Under the pieces are notes generated by a model, which was not told the DNA's origin, did no database searches, and saw only the letters and a program-made list of their open reading frames with translations. The translations under genes were made by a program, and so were the position numbers. Shown here piece after piece: positions 1 to 7,203 of a DNA stretch of 58,748 bases. The stretch is from Pararhizobium antarcticum (GTDB lineage Bacteria > Pseudomonadota > Alphaproteobacteria > Rhizobiales > Rhizobiaceae): contig NZ_LSRP01000082.1 in assembly GCF_001885585.1 (NCBI RefSeq), positions 1 through 58,748 on the forward strand. Reading direction: 5' to 3'. Position 1 is the first letter of the stretch; each line of letters opens with the position of its first letter.

Positions 1-45
1 GATCACGTCGGCGGGGCGCTTTTGCCCCTTTGGTCCTTTAGGCAT
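1..45 (-). CDS. Partial 5' end of a small conserved host protein
   Basis: The first 15 codons read MPKGPKGQKRPADVI on the minus strand, and the gene runs off the left edge. A Shine-Dalgarno-like AGGA lies about 7 bases upstream of the ATG. The sequence recalls the start of a short basic hypothetical protein common in Rhizobiales (MxxGPKGEKRPADVIGNAV type), recognised from memory only. It is probably host DNA flanking the prophage. The function is unknown. Confidence 0.55.
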   Translation of the reverse strand, partial: MPKGPKGQKRPADVI

Positions 46-217
46 GTGGTATCCTGCTATTGCTTTGCGCTAAGCATAACATGGGAACCGGGTCGTGTGA
101 TGTCAATTTTCAGACTGATGCACTACCAAACGCCGGTCGGCCGGATCCGCTTCGAATCTCATGGCCCGAAGAAGAACACGTGGATGTGGTCAGGTCATGG
201 GGGAAAGGTCCGCGAAC

Positions 218-260
218 GGCCCCCCCCTCCCGCAAGGTGGGCGATGGCAACGTTGCCGAT
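218..260 (-). pseudogene. Short remnant of a tail-fibre gene 5' end
   Basis: On the minus strand this block encodes IGNVAIAHLAGGG. It matches IGNVAIASQAGGG near the N-terminus of the tail-fibre/FAD fusion protein (3298-3339). Twenty-one consecutive bases are identical (240-260 versus 3319-3339), followed by a similar poly-G run. Beyond the poly-G run the frame soon stops. It looks like debris from a second tail-fibre gene or a duplication at the prophage edge. The identical core includes the palindrome GGCAACGTTGCC, so a conserved protein- or recombinase-binding site is an alternative. Confidence 0.5.
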
Positions 261-276
261 TGTAGCGTGACGCGGC

Positions 277-311
277 TTTCCGGATTTTTGACACACATTT
301 CCGGATTTTTT
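277..311. repeat. Two direct copies of a 14-base repeat
   Basis: TTTCCGGATTTTTG at 277-290 is followed 7 bases later by TTTCCGGATTTTTT at 298-311. The pair is AT-rich at its 3' side and lies in the non-coding left flank. It could be a binding site for an integration or regulatory protein, but nothing else in the window repeats it. Confidence 0.45.
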
Positions 312-364
312 GTTTTTCCAGTCGCCTGTCAGAAGTCGCACGCTTTTAAGTGGATGTTGGTGCC

Positions 365-547
365 TCACCGAGGCCGGATGATAACTTCCTTCACTTTCTT
401 AGACTGACCACGGCCAGCCACCGAATAAGTGCAATCGACCTCTTCAATCTGGAAATTTGAGAATGTCTCGAAGACTCCTCGAACGGAGTTCAAAGACAGA
501 ATGTAGGAGCCTTTTAGCGTCCATGTTTTGTTAATCCGAATCAGTCA
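365..547 (-). pseudogene. C-terminal-looking coding remnant
   Basis: On the minus strand an open frame of about 60 codons without an ATG ends with the stop at 365-367. It reads TWTLKGSYILSLNSVRGV, continues through FETFSNFQIEEVDCTYSVAG and ends in VKEVIIRPR. The composition looks like real protein (alternating strands, balanced residues) rather than random translation, but an in-frame stop closes it at about 548. It may be the 3' end of a gene cut by prophage insertion or decay. I do not recognise the family. Confidence 0.3.
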
Positions 548-749
548 CACCTTTGATTGCCCGTTAGGGCTCGGGTGTGACGGTCATCTCTATTCGCTGT
601 CGACGGGCACGTCCCCAAACTAAGCCCCGTCTCCGGAGCGGGCAACCGCTCCGGGCACCTGGTGTTGCCCCAAATCATGTCTACTGAATGTGGGCGCCTT
701 GAGGGTTCACGGCCATATAACCGCCCCCACATGGTCAGGGCGATGGGCA

Positions 750-794
750 AAAGAAAACCCGCCAGGGTGCGCATCGTTGAGAGGCGTGGCGGGT
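750..794 (-). terminator. Rho-independent terminator after the late operon
   Basis: On the minus strand ACCCGCCA (794-787) pairs with TGGCGGGT (764-757) around a 22-base loop and is followed by TTTTCTTTT. It lies about 65 bases beyond the stop codon of the last late gene, so it probably ends the leftward late transcript. The loop is longer than usual, which lowers confidence. Confidence 0.55.
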
Positions 795-858
795 GTTGTT
801 GAAACCTTTATATTCGGTACCGGTTTTGCCGTCATTGCTGTATCGGTTTCGGCGAACT

Positions 859-3363
859 TTAATTCATCTGCGGCAGATAAGGCGCAGTTTCGTTCGCAAG
901 CGTTGCAGTCGCAAGAATGCGTGTTCTCAGCGTTGCATAATCCACGTCCTGCACATCAATTCCTTGCTCATCCGCAATCATCAATGCGCAAGCCAGGGAC
1001 TGTGCCGCCTGCATAGCCGAGAATTCCATTCGAGTCGATCCGAACGCAACGTGATTTGCCGAGATTCCGAACGACACTACAACCCGTTTGCTTTGCGTGC
1101 GCATCGGAATGCAAGCCTCATATGGGATTGGGGTTGTCTTATCAACGCCGCCAGCAGAGACAACGAAGTTGCCTTCGCCACGGACTTCCCAGGTGCCTGC
1201 ATTGTCAAAGGCGTAGCGATAGAGCCAGTGACTATCGAGCGAGTAGACCGCGACACCGATAATATTTGTCGAGCGTGGTGTTGTCCCATCGCCTGAATTC
1301 ATATCTGAGCCGACCATTTGGTAATCGGTGACTAGACGTGCAGGCTCGCGGACGTAGGTCCGATGCATCCAGTTTGGTTTCTGGCCGGAAGCCCAATCCG
1401 GGTCGCAATAGTGATTTGCCACCAGACCAAACGTCAGGGCCAGTGTGCGAACCGTCGCCGGGATGCGCGCGTCCGGCTCGTATTGCAGCCAATAGAACAG
1501 GCCGAGGATATAGTTCTTGATCTGATTGCGGATCGCCAGTTTGGCCGCACGCGACCCGACGACATAGTTTTTCGAGGCGTCACCGAGGAAGTCTGTCGAT
1601 TGCCCGGCGATTTCATTGTTGTTGCAGTCGAAGATGAAGCCGTGGGTCGTGCTCATGATGGCATCATATTTCAACAGCTTGGCGAGCGTGATTGTCGGGT
1701 CAATCGCAAACTGCCGCCCGATCATCTCGTAATTCAGCGCGCTATAGCCAGCCGGCGGTGTCGCCGGGAATGGCACCCTGATTGACGGATCGTTGGTGAG
1801 GGTCACGCGCTCGTTGAATGCCTGCACCCCATCATCTGCGCCGCCTTCAGGCGTTGTGATGGCCGATGCCAAGCCGTGAACACCGGGCAGCAGGCCAGAA
1901 GCTGGTGTGCCGGGCGTGATGAACGGATCCACCTGGATGGTGGTCCCGGCGTTGTTCTTGAAGTTATTCACCAGCAAGCGGCGGCCGTTGTAGCTGTCAT
2001 TGCCACTGCCTGCGGCTTCTCGACCAGCAAAGGTGGAAATGCCGAGTGCCCGGATCAGCGTGTTTTCGTCCGTGCATTCCATGGCGTATTTGCAGCGGAA
2101 GGAACGGCCATCCTCTGTATTGATCGTGATGCCGGTCGCATCTTCGCTGGCCGTCTTGACGCCGTCAGACCAGAACACAGGGATATTTCGACCATTGGTC
2201 CGTGCGGGATCGCACATTGTCCGCATTACGCGCTCAAAGGTCTGTGGCTGAAAGGTGGTAACCGATGTGCCTTTGCCTTCAATGACCTGGCACTGGCGAA
2301 GCACCCAACGGGACAGACCTTGGATAGACGTAATCGCATCGATGTCCGCGAAGCCAAGACCGCCCGACGACATGCCGCCAAGGCGACGGTCGAAAGCATC
2401 ACCGACGATCGCAACGGACTTGCCTTGCCGCGACAACTCATAAGCCGCGACGAAACCGAATGCCGACGCGCCCCAAATGACATAGTTATAGGCCGATACC
2501 GACGCAGGCTGGACTCCCGGAAGGTAGTCGTCAAGATCGCCATAGGCCATCTTTTGATGCAGCCGCTCGATTGCCGCGTCCAACACGACGCGCTGGGCAT
2601 CAGTCAAGGCGCGGGAGATGAACCATGCACTATGCACGTTGGTGGATGCGACAAAGTTGCCGTTCTGGTTTTGGCCGAATGCAACAATTAACTGACGTTC
2701 GAGGGTCGCCGCCGCGTTGGTGATCGTGGCCTTTTTCACAGACCCTTTGTAAGCCTCGAACTCTGTCGCGTTCTTGCGGCAGACCGAATGCAGGCCGATG
2801 CCATTCCAGTCTGTCGTCGCCCCGATCGTCGTTGCAATCGCGCCGCCGCATCGCGCTGCCATGGTGTTGGCGGTGCTGTTGCGGCCTGAGATCGTAATCC
2901 CGTTTGTGGACCCGCGTGCGCCAAAATCGACAGATGCGTTTGCTGTGCCAGGGCCAGTCATATAGACGCCAGCCTCGTAATCATTGACAGGCAAGTCATC
3001 AAGATAATACGCAGTGCGAACTGTGCCGGATGCTGCCGCCTGGATGTCTGTTGATGACAGCCCACCGACCAACGCGCAGGGCTTTGAAACGTCTTTCCAG
3101 TTCGCCAGCCGCCCGTTCGCATCAGCCATATATTTCCCGAAACCGATGATGCGCGGCCAGACCGGATCGCCATCGGGGAAGTTTTTGACTGTCCGGAAAA
3201 ACTCGTCCATCGTCTTTTTACGGCGCGATGAAGGGACAGACGAAAATGTTGCCGCAACCGCGTCCGTCTCTGCCTGATAGGCGAAACTCGGCAGCACGGC
3301 CCCCCCACCAGCCTGGGAGGCGATGGCAACGTTGCCGATGGATAGACTCAGATCAATTCTCAT
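859..3363 (-). CDS. Tail fibre-like protein: LamG-like domain fused to a FAD-dependent oxidoreductase
   Basis: 834 residues, last gene of the leftward late operon, after the lysis genes. Residues 1-280 are rich in beta strands and G/S/T. They end with a segment typical of LamG/concanavalin-like phage tail domains (AWFISRALTDAQRVVLDAAI, about 246-265). Residues 293-834 look like a FAD_oxidored (PF12831) enzyme: a Rossmann strand with a degenerate glycine motif (YVIWGASAFGF, 294-304), then RLGGMSSGGLGF (327-338). Near the C-terminus is the family signature ISANHVAFGSTRME followed by VQDVDYATLR (about 767-810). Such enzymes usually occur in bacterial polysaccharide or sugar metabolism. Inference: a virion-tip protein that may oxidise or bind a surface glycan. 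A lysogenic-conversion enzyme is the alternative. No signal peptide is visible. Confidence 0.7.
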   Translation of the reverse strand: MRIDLSLSIGNVAIASQAGGGAVLPSFAYQAETDAVAATFSSVPSSRRKKTMDEFFRTVKNFPDGDPVWPRIIGFGKYMADANGRLANWKDVSKPCALVGGLSSTDIQAAASGTVRTAYYLDDLPVNDYEAGVYMTGPGTANASVDFGARGSTNGITISGRNSTANTMAARCGGAIATTIGATTDWNGIGLHSVCRKNATEFEAYKGSVKKATITNAAATLERQLIVAFGQNQNGNFVASTNVHSAWFISRALTDAQRVVLDAAIERLHQKMAYGDLDDYLPGVQPASVSAYNYVIWGASAFGFVAAYELSRQGKSVAIVGDAFDRRLGGMSSGGLGFADIDAITSIQGLSRWVLRQCQVIEGKGTSVTTFQPQTFERVMRTMCDPARTNGRNIPVFWSDGVKTASEDATGITINTEDGRSFRCKYAMECTDENTLIRALGISTFAGREAAGSGNDSYNGRRLLVNNFKNNAGTTIQVDPFITPGTPASGLLPGVHGLASAITTPEGGADDGVQAFNERVTLTNDPSIRVPFPATPPAGYSALNYEMIGRQFAIDPTITLAKLLKYDAIMSTTHGFIFDCNNNEIAGQSTDFLGDASKNYVVGSRAAKLAIRNQIKNYILGLFYWLQYEPDARIPATVRTLALTFGLVANHYCDPDWASGQKPNWMHRTYVREPARLVTDYQMVGSDMNSGDGTTPRSTNIIGVAVYSLDSHWLYRYAFDNAGTWEVRGEGNFVVSAGGVDKTTPIPYEACIPMRTQSKRVVVSFGISANHVAFGSTRMEFSAMQAAQSLACALMIADEQGIDVQDVDYATLRTRILATATLANETAPYLPQMN

Positions 3364-3364
3364 A

Positions 3365-3697
3365 TCAGTGCCCTTTCCGGATCATTTCTTTCTTGAGGTC
3401 ATCGACCTCTTCGCACAGGCGATCGATCGATCTGCCGAGCGACTCCGTCCCGCGTTCAAAGGACTTGCGCCCATTGATAGATTCCATGGTTTGGGCCTCG
3501 ATCGCTGCCGTTGCTCTATTGAGCGCAGACGGATCAACGATCACCGCGGCGACTTGGGCAGTCGATGCGGCAGAGACGGGGAGTGATTTCTGCCCGCTGG
3601 AAAAGCCGCCCCTTGTCACGAAGTAGAGAATTCCAATGCTTATGCCGAAAGCGATGATGGCGAGTGGTGGCAGATCACTGATTTCCTGAAACTGCAT
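3365..3697 (-). CDS. Small membrane protein of the lysis cassette
   Basis: 110 residues from MQFQEISDLP. I chose this ATG because GGAG lies 7 bases upstream; a longer frame exists but lacks a ribosome site. One transmembrane helix spans about residues 11-29 (LAIIAFGISIGILYFVT). A basic/acidic C-terminus with predicted coiled coil follows (SIDRLCEEVDDLKKEM). It overlaps the 3' end of the preceding membrane protein and sits between holin/endolysin and the last tail gene. It could be a holin partner or spanin-like component, but the family is not recognised. Confidence 0.6.
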   Translation of the reverse strand: MQFQEISDLPPLAIIAFGISIGILYFVTRGGFSSGQKSLPVSAASTAQVAAVIVDPSALNRATAAIEAQTMESINGRKSFERGTESLGRSIDRLCEEVDDLKKEMIRKGH

Positions 3698-4130
3698 AAT
3701 TCTCTCCGGCGTCATGCGCTGCACGGTAGGCATTGAGAAGCTCGACGAGCGCAAGCATCGGATAAATCGCTATCCATGTGCTGATGACACCGGATGACGC
3801 AAAACAGTAGTTGATGCCGCCGAAGACGAGGAAGCCGACGCCGGCAGAGAAGACACGAATCCATGGCGTGACGTTCTTCTTTGCGCCATTGATGACGAGC
3901 CCGATAATTCGCAGAAGCCCGACACAGACCATCAGCCAGCCAAGGGTGTCTTCGCTGAAATAAGACCGGAAGAATGCAAAGGACGGTTGATCGAACACCG
4001 GTTCAGGGAGAAGAAGCGACGCACCCCATCCCGTCATAATTGTTGCCCATATCCATTCAGTCATTCGCGGCCCGAACCGATGCTGAATGCGGATCCACAT
4101 TCCCGGGCCGGTGTAGCTGGCCGATTCCAT
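3675..4130 (-). CDS. Polytopic membrane protein of the lysis cassette
   Basis: 151 residues with about four hydrophobic segments (near residues 25-45, 62-80, 90-110 and 113-132). Its ATG overlaps the TGA of the holin gene (TGATG), so translation is probably coupled. The N-terminus has WIRIQHRFGPRMTEWIWATI. The position next to holin and endolysin suggests a second holin, antiholin or superinfection-related membrane protein. I cannot assign a family. Confidence 0.6.
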   Translation of the reverse strand: MESASYTGPGMWIRIQHRFGPRMTEWIWATIMTGWGASLLLPEPVFDQPSFAFFRSYFSEDTLGWLMVCVGLLRIIGLVINGAKKNVTPWIRVFSAGVGFLVFGGINYCFASSGVISTWIAIYPMLALVELLNAYRAAHDAGENYAVSGNQ

Positions 4131-4432
4131 CACGAATTTTTCGCTGAAACGACGATGTTCGGGCTATCACCAGGGGTAACGATCACGACATCCGCCTTTG
4201 CCGGGAGCTGCTTGTCGATCGCCTTGGCGGCATCGAGCGCCTTTTCGGATGGCCGCTTGACCAGGGCATAGGCGACAGTTCCCAGCGAAACGAGGGCACC
4301 GACGATGACGTCGAGATTTTGCGTCAGGACAGCGGTCTGATCGCTTGACGTCCAGCCACGTGTTGCAAGAGCAGCGGCCATCCACACAAGCGCATAGCGC
4401 AGGATGAGGGGCAGATAGTTGGTGATTTTCAT
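4130..4432 (-). CDS. Putative holin
   Basis: 100 residues, directly downstream of the endolysin gene. The N-terminal hydrophobic helix YLPLILRYALVWMAAALAT and a second one near VIVGALVSLGTVAYALVK give two transmembrane segments. A charged C-terminus rich in K/D/A follows. Size, topology and neighbours fit a phage holin of the Pam3-gp28-like type (family from memory). Holins time host lysis by opening the inner membrane for the endolysin. Confidence 0.7.
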   Translation of the reverse strand: MKITNYLPLILRYALVWMAAALATRGWTSSDQTAVLTQNLDVIVGALVSLGTVAYALVKRPSEKALDAAKAIDKQLPAKADVVIVTPGDSPNIVVSAKNS

Positions 4433-4464
4433 GGTAGTATCCTTTCAGGTTATGGGATAAATTT

Positions 4465-5190
4465 TCAAAGTCGAGCAGCCTGGACGTGCATCCAGTCGAA
4501 GTCACGGGCCTTGCCCAACGAAAGCCAGCCCTCGCCTTCCCAGACCACCCAGAAATGCACCGCATCAGGATGGGAGAGACGAGCCTGCGGCTTGTGCACA
4601 TGCAGTCCGTTGCGGAGGGGATCGAAGTCGATGGCGATGCCCCAGCTATGCATGGAATAGCTGTTGCCGCCGCGCATCTTGCGCACGTTCAGAGATCCTC
4701 CGAACTGGTCTATGCCGAGGCTAGCCCGTTCCTTTGCATTGTAGATCTGTGCCACCCGCTGCAGAACGCGCTCGGCTGATGCCGCCACCTTGCGATGCAA
4801 CGTCATCTTGCGCAGCCGGGTCGAAGGCGACCAGGCAAGGAACATGTCGAAGGGAACCTCAATCTGCACCTGGTTCTGACCAACTGGCCCATAGACAGCG
4901 AGACATTCAGACTGGCGCGGCCAGATCGTTTTCGATGCCTGGAATGCTTCCTTGACGGGCACGATGTCCCGGTTAGGGATCTCGGTCATGATTTTCGGCG
5001 AAACCGCGCTGGCTGATGCCCGCAGCGCCGCCACCACCTTCGGGTCGGCAATCCCGTCGATCGTCAACCCATGCGCTTTCTCGAACGCCTTGAGCGCCGC
5101 GATCGTCACAGGACCGACATCGCCGTCGATCATGCCAACTGCATAGCCGTGCGCCGTCAGTCGGCTTTGTAGCCACTGTTCAAAATTCAT
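4465..5190 (-). CDS. Endolysin: peptidoglycan-binding domain plus M15 peptidase
   Basis: 241 residues. The N-terminus (about 1-58) is a PG_binding_1-type repeat with the VGPVTIAALKAFEKAHGLTI pattern. The C-terminal half is an M15 (VanY/L-Ala-D-Glu peptidase-like) zinc peptidase: SMHSWGIAIDFD supplies His181 and Asp188, and DWMHVQ supplies His235. It would cut peptide cross-links of host peptidoglycan at the end of infection. No signal peptide is seen, consistent with release through the neighbouring holin. Confidence 0.85.
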   Translation of the reverse strand: MNFEQWLQSRLTAHGYAVGMIDGDVGPVTIAALKAFEKAHGLTIDGIADPKVVAALRASASAVSPKIMTEIPNRDIVPVKEAFQASKTIWPRQSECLAVYGPVGQNQVQIEVPFDMFLAWSPSTRLRKMTLHRKVAASAERVLQRVAQIYNAKERASLGIDQFGGSLNVRKMRGGNSYSMHSWGIAIDFDPLRNGLHVHKPQARLSHPDAVHFWVVWEGEGWLSLGKARDFDWMHVQAARL

Positions 5191-5216
5191 GGTGAATGTT
5201 CCTGTTTAAGGGACGC

Positions 5217-5546
5217 TTAAGGCCAGACGAGTTCCGGCAGTTCGCCGATCAGCTCGTCGATACCAGGCTGGATGCGCGCGCCGCTCTGCACATTTTCAAG
5301 CTCGGCATTCGCATAGGTCCAGACCGCCGATCGCCAGACGAACAGCGCTTCCGCCTCGGCCGCAAATTGCGGGTTCGGGTCATCGCGATAGCTGACAGCC
5401 GTCTGGATACCGTCATACTGACGCTGTTGCGCCGTCGCATCGAGATGCATCTGGATTGCTGCAGTATGCGTTGCAATGAGACTGGCATATGCCGCTGCCT
5501 GCTTTCCCTCGGCTGTCACCAGCCGCGTAAGATCGATATTATTCAT
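5217..5546 (-). CDS. Conserved phage protein next to tail fibre (possible tail-fibre assembly)
   Basis: 109 residues starting MNNIDLTRLVTAEGKQ. The ATG lies 9 bases after AGGAGG and overlaps the stop of the upstream gene. The helical sequence includes YRDDPNPQFAAEAEALFVWR and WTYANAELENVQSG, a pattern seen in small proteins after tail fibres (DUF4376-like, from memory). It may be a chaperone or minor tail component. A longer upstream frame exists but would lie inside the previous gene. Confidence 0.6.
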   Translation of the reverse strand: MNNIDLTRLVTAEGKQAAAYASLIATHTAAIQMHLDATAQQRQYDGIQTAVSYRDDPNPQFAAEAEALFVWRSAVWTYANAELENVQSGARIQPGIDELIGELPELVWP

Positions 5547-5874
5547 CGCCGTCATCCTCCTGCGATTGCTCTGATGTCGGCAGATCAAACGGGATTGCCA
5601 GCACACCATCCGGCGGCATCGAGAGATCTGCCGGGTTGGCGACATCTGCCGACGGGTCCGGGCCGTGCGGCAGGATCATCGTGAGATGCAGGATACCTTC
5701 GATCCGCTGGACATTGCCGGTGATAAATTCACAGTCTACGGCCGACGCCGGCAGCGTTGCACCTTCCGGAATGACCGAAAAGTCGAAAGCCGTGCCATTG
5801 ATGGTGAGCACTTCACCCGCCTTTTCGATGATCAGGGCATCGTTGCGGCGCTGCGGTGAAAATGAGATATTCAT
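5539..5874 (-). CDS. Conserved hypothetical tail-region protein
   Basis: 111 residues, beginning MNISFSPQRRNDALIIEKAG and ending in an acidic DE-rich tail. A beta-rich core includes LTINGTAFDFSVIPEGATLP. The gene lies 1 base after the tail-fibre gene and overlaps the next gene, so it is part of the tail operon. Proteins of this pattern accompany tail fibres in other alphaproteobacterial prophages (memory only). The exact role is unknown. Confidence 0.6.
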   Translation of the reverse strand: MNISFSPQRRNDALIIEKAGEVLTINGTAFDFSVIPEGATLPASAVDCEFITGNVQRIEGILHLTMILPHGPDPSADVANPADLSMPPDGVLAIPFDLPTSEQSQEDDGDE

Positions 5875-5875
5875 C

Positions 5876-6967
5876 TTAGAACCACCTTCCGATGACAGTC
5901 CAGTTGCAGCCGGTTAAAGTTGTGCTTACCCGATAGGTAAACACGTCCATTCCGGTATTTGTCAGTGAACCAAAGGAAACACCAAGTACGGCAGTTCCGA
6001 TAGCGCTCGTGTTCGCCGTCACCTGAGCGGACTTGATCGCGCTTGTAAAAGACGCAGGAAATGTGACCGATCCTGATGTTGGCGTATTGGCAACGGGCGT
6101 AATTGTGATGCTGCCCCAGCAAATTTGGGTGCCATCTGCAAACCGGACATACTCACCATTGGCATTGCTACCGCGTTCAACGATGGCACCCGTAGCAACG
6201 CCGGAACTCTGCGCGACCGTTCCAACCATTTGAGGATTGATCTTGAACCAGGCATTCGGCCAGGATGTGCCACCGCTTGCGCCGGTGAACCTCATCCAAA
6301 CATCGCCATTGTTGCGGTAGTAGACTTGCACATAGTGGTTCGAAAAGCTGCGTGCGTAGACGACCAACATCCCGGTATAGGCCGAGCCACTTGCACCGGC
6401 GTAGCCGTTGGACCAGGTTCCCGTTATTGAGTAAACGCCACCGACATTGATGCCGTCGAAGTTGCCATCTGTCATTCCTACTTCGGCATTTACCGGTTGC
6501 GGCGCAGGTCCACCAAAGACAGGGCCAAGCTTCGCTAGCAAAGCCGCCATGTCAGCCGTGTTGACGATGTCGCGCCCCTTGAGCTTGAAATCCGCAAGTG
6601 CGGACGCGCCCGCTCCGGTGTAATAGGGCACCTTGTTGGCAGCGCTTGTCAGTGCTGCAATGGAGGCGACATTGCCGTTTCCAAGCATGTCGATCAGTTC
6701 ACGGGCCGCAGCCAGGATGCGGGTCGCATCCGGGGTAAAGCGTACCTCGTATGTGTCTGTGGCCCTGGTGGTTCCCGGCCAGCCATACGCCAGCGTCAGT
6801 GACGTGTTGCTGTTCACACTGGCAATCCGCACGGCAAGACCGGCCGCCCAGAACAGGTCACCAGCCTGCAGACCCGAGGTTAGCCAACTGGTGCCCTGCC
6901 CTGTAACTGACGTACCGACATTTGCGATCGATGCCGTACCCGTATTGTATGTGGTTGCGATTGGCAT
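5876..6967 (-). CDS. Tail fibre with pyocin-knob-like C-terminal region
   Basis: 363 residues. The N-terminal 110 residues form a beta-rich virion-attachment region (MPIATTYNTGTASIANVGTS). A low-complexity joint follows. Residues about 170-245 carry a pyocin-knob-type pattern (GVYSITGTWSNGYAGASG, then VVYARSFSNHYVQVYYRNNG). A C-terminal head (FADGTQICWGSITITPVANT and a terminal NWTVIGRWF) resembles phage receptor-binding tips. It overlaps the preceding small gene by one base. It probably binds a surface polysaccharide. Confidence 0.8.
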   Translation of the reverse strand: MPIATTYNTGTASIANVGTSVTGQGTSWLTSGLQAGDLFWAAGLAVRIASVNSNTSLTLAYGWPGTTRATDTYEVRFTPDATRILAAARELIDMLGNGNVASIAALTSAANKVPYYTGAGASALADFKLKGRDIVNTADMAALLAKLGPVFGGPAPQPVNAEVGMTDGNFDGINVGGVYSITGTWSNGYAGASGSAYTGMLVVYARSFSNHYVQVYYRNNGDVWMRFTGASGGTSWPNAWFKINPQMVGTVAQSSGVATGAIVERGSNANGEYVRFADGTQICWGSITITPVANTPTSGSVTFPASFTSAIKSAQVTANTSAIGTAVLGVSFGSLTNTGMDVFTYRVSTTLTGCNWTVIGRWF

Positions 6968-7191
6968 CAGACATCACCCCCCTGCCATTCCACGCCATCT
7001 CCGCCAGCATCGGCTTCACAGATATTCGCGTGTTTCGAAATGCGCTCGACTTCTTCTGCCGGACGTTCGCGCTCAATTTCGGACTCGTAGAGAGCCTGCG
7101 CCAGGATCAGGTTCCTGTTGCGCAGGTAGGCGATCTCCTGCGAGAGTTCGCCTACGTGAACCGTGGCGTGAATGGATATCGTGGTGGACAT
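6967..7191 (-). CDS. Small hypothetical protein between J-like protein and tail fibre
   Basis: 74 residues, mainly helical: LSQEIAYLRNRNLILAQALYESEIERE could form a coiled coil. It is read with short spacing from the J-like gene and shares one base with the fibre gene, so it is part of the tail operon. No family is recognised. A small tail-tip or assembly factor is plausible by position. Confidence 0.55.
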   Translation of the reverse strand: MSTTISIHATVHVGELSQEIAYLRNRNLILAQALYESEIERERPAEEVERISKHANICEADAGGDGVEWQGGDV

Positions 7192-7203
7192 GGGTTTTCC
7201 TTT

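Larger units (their letters stand above)
46..749. other. Left flank without an intact gene; probable prophage/host junction
   Basis: No open frame here has convincing start signals. The stretch holds a short copy of the 5' end of the tail-fibre gene (218-260), a 14-base direct repeat, a C-terminal-looking coding remnant (365-547, minus strand) and a nested hairpin at 545-580. A perfect GC-rich hairpin with arms CCGGAGCG/CGCTCCGG lies near 635-656. The attachment site should lie in or near this stretch, but I found no match to the right-hand tRNA-Leu. Confidence 0.5.

Noticed and set aside
541..774. 77-residue minus-strand frame with a signal-like start
   Set aside because: It crosses the late-operon terminator, has no ribosome site and its second half looks non-coding.
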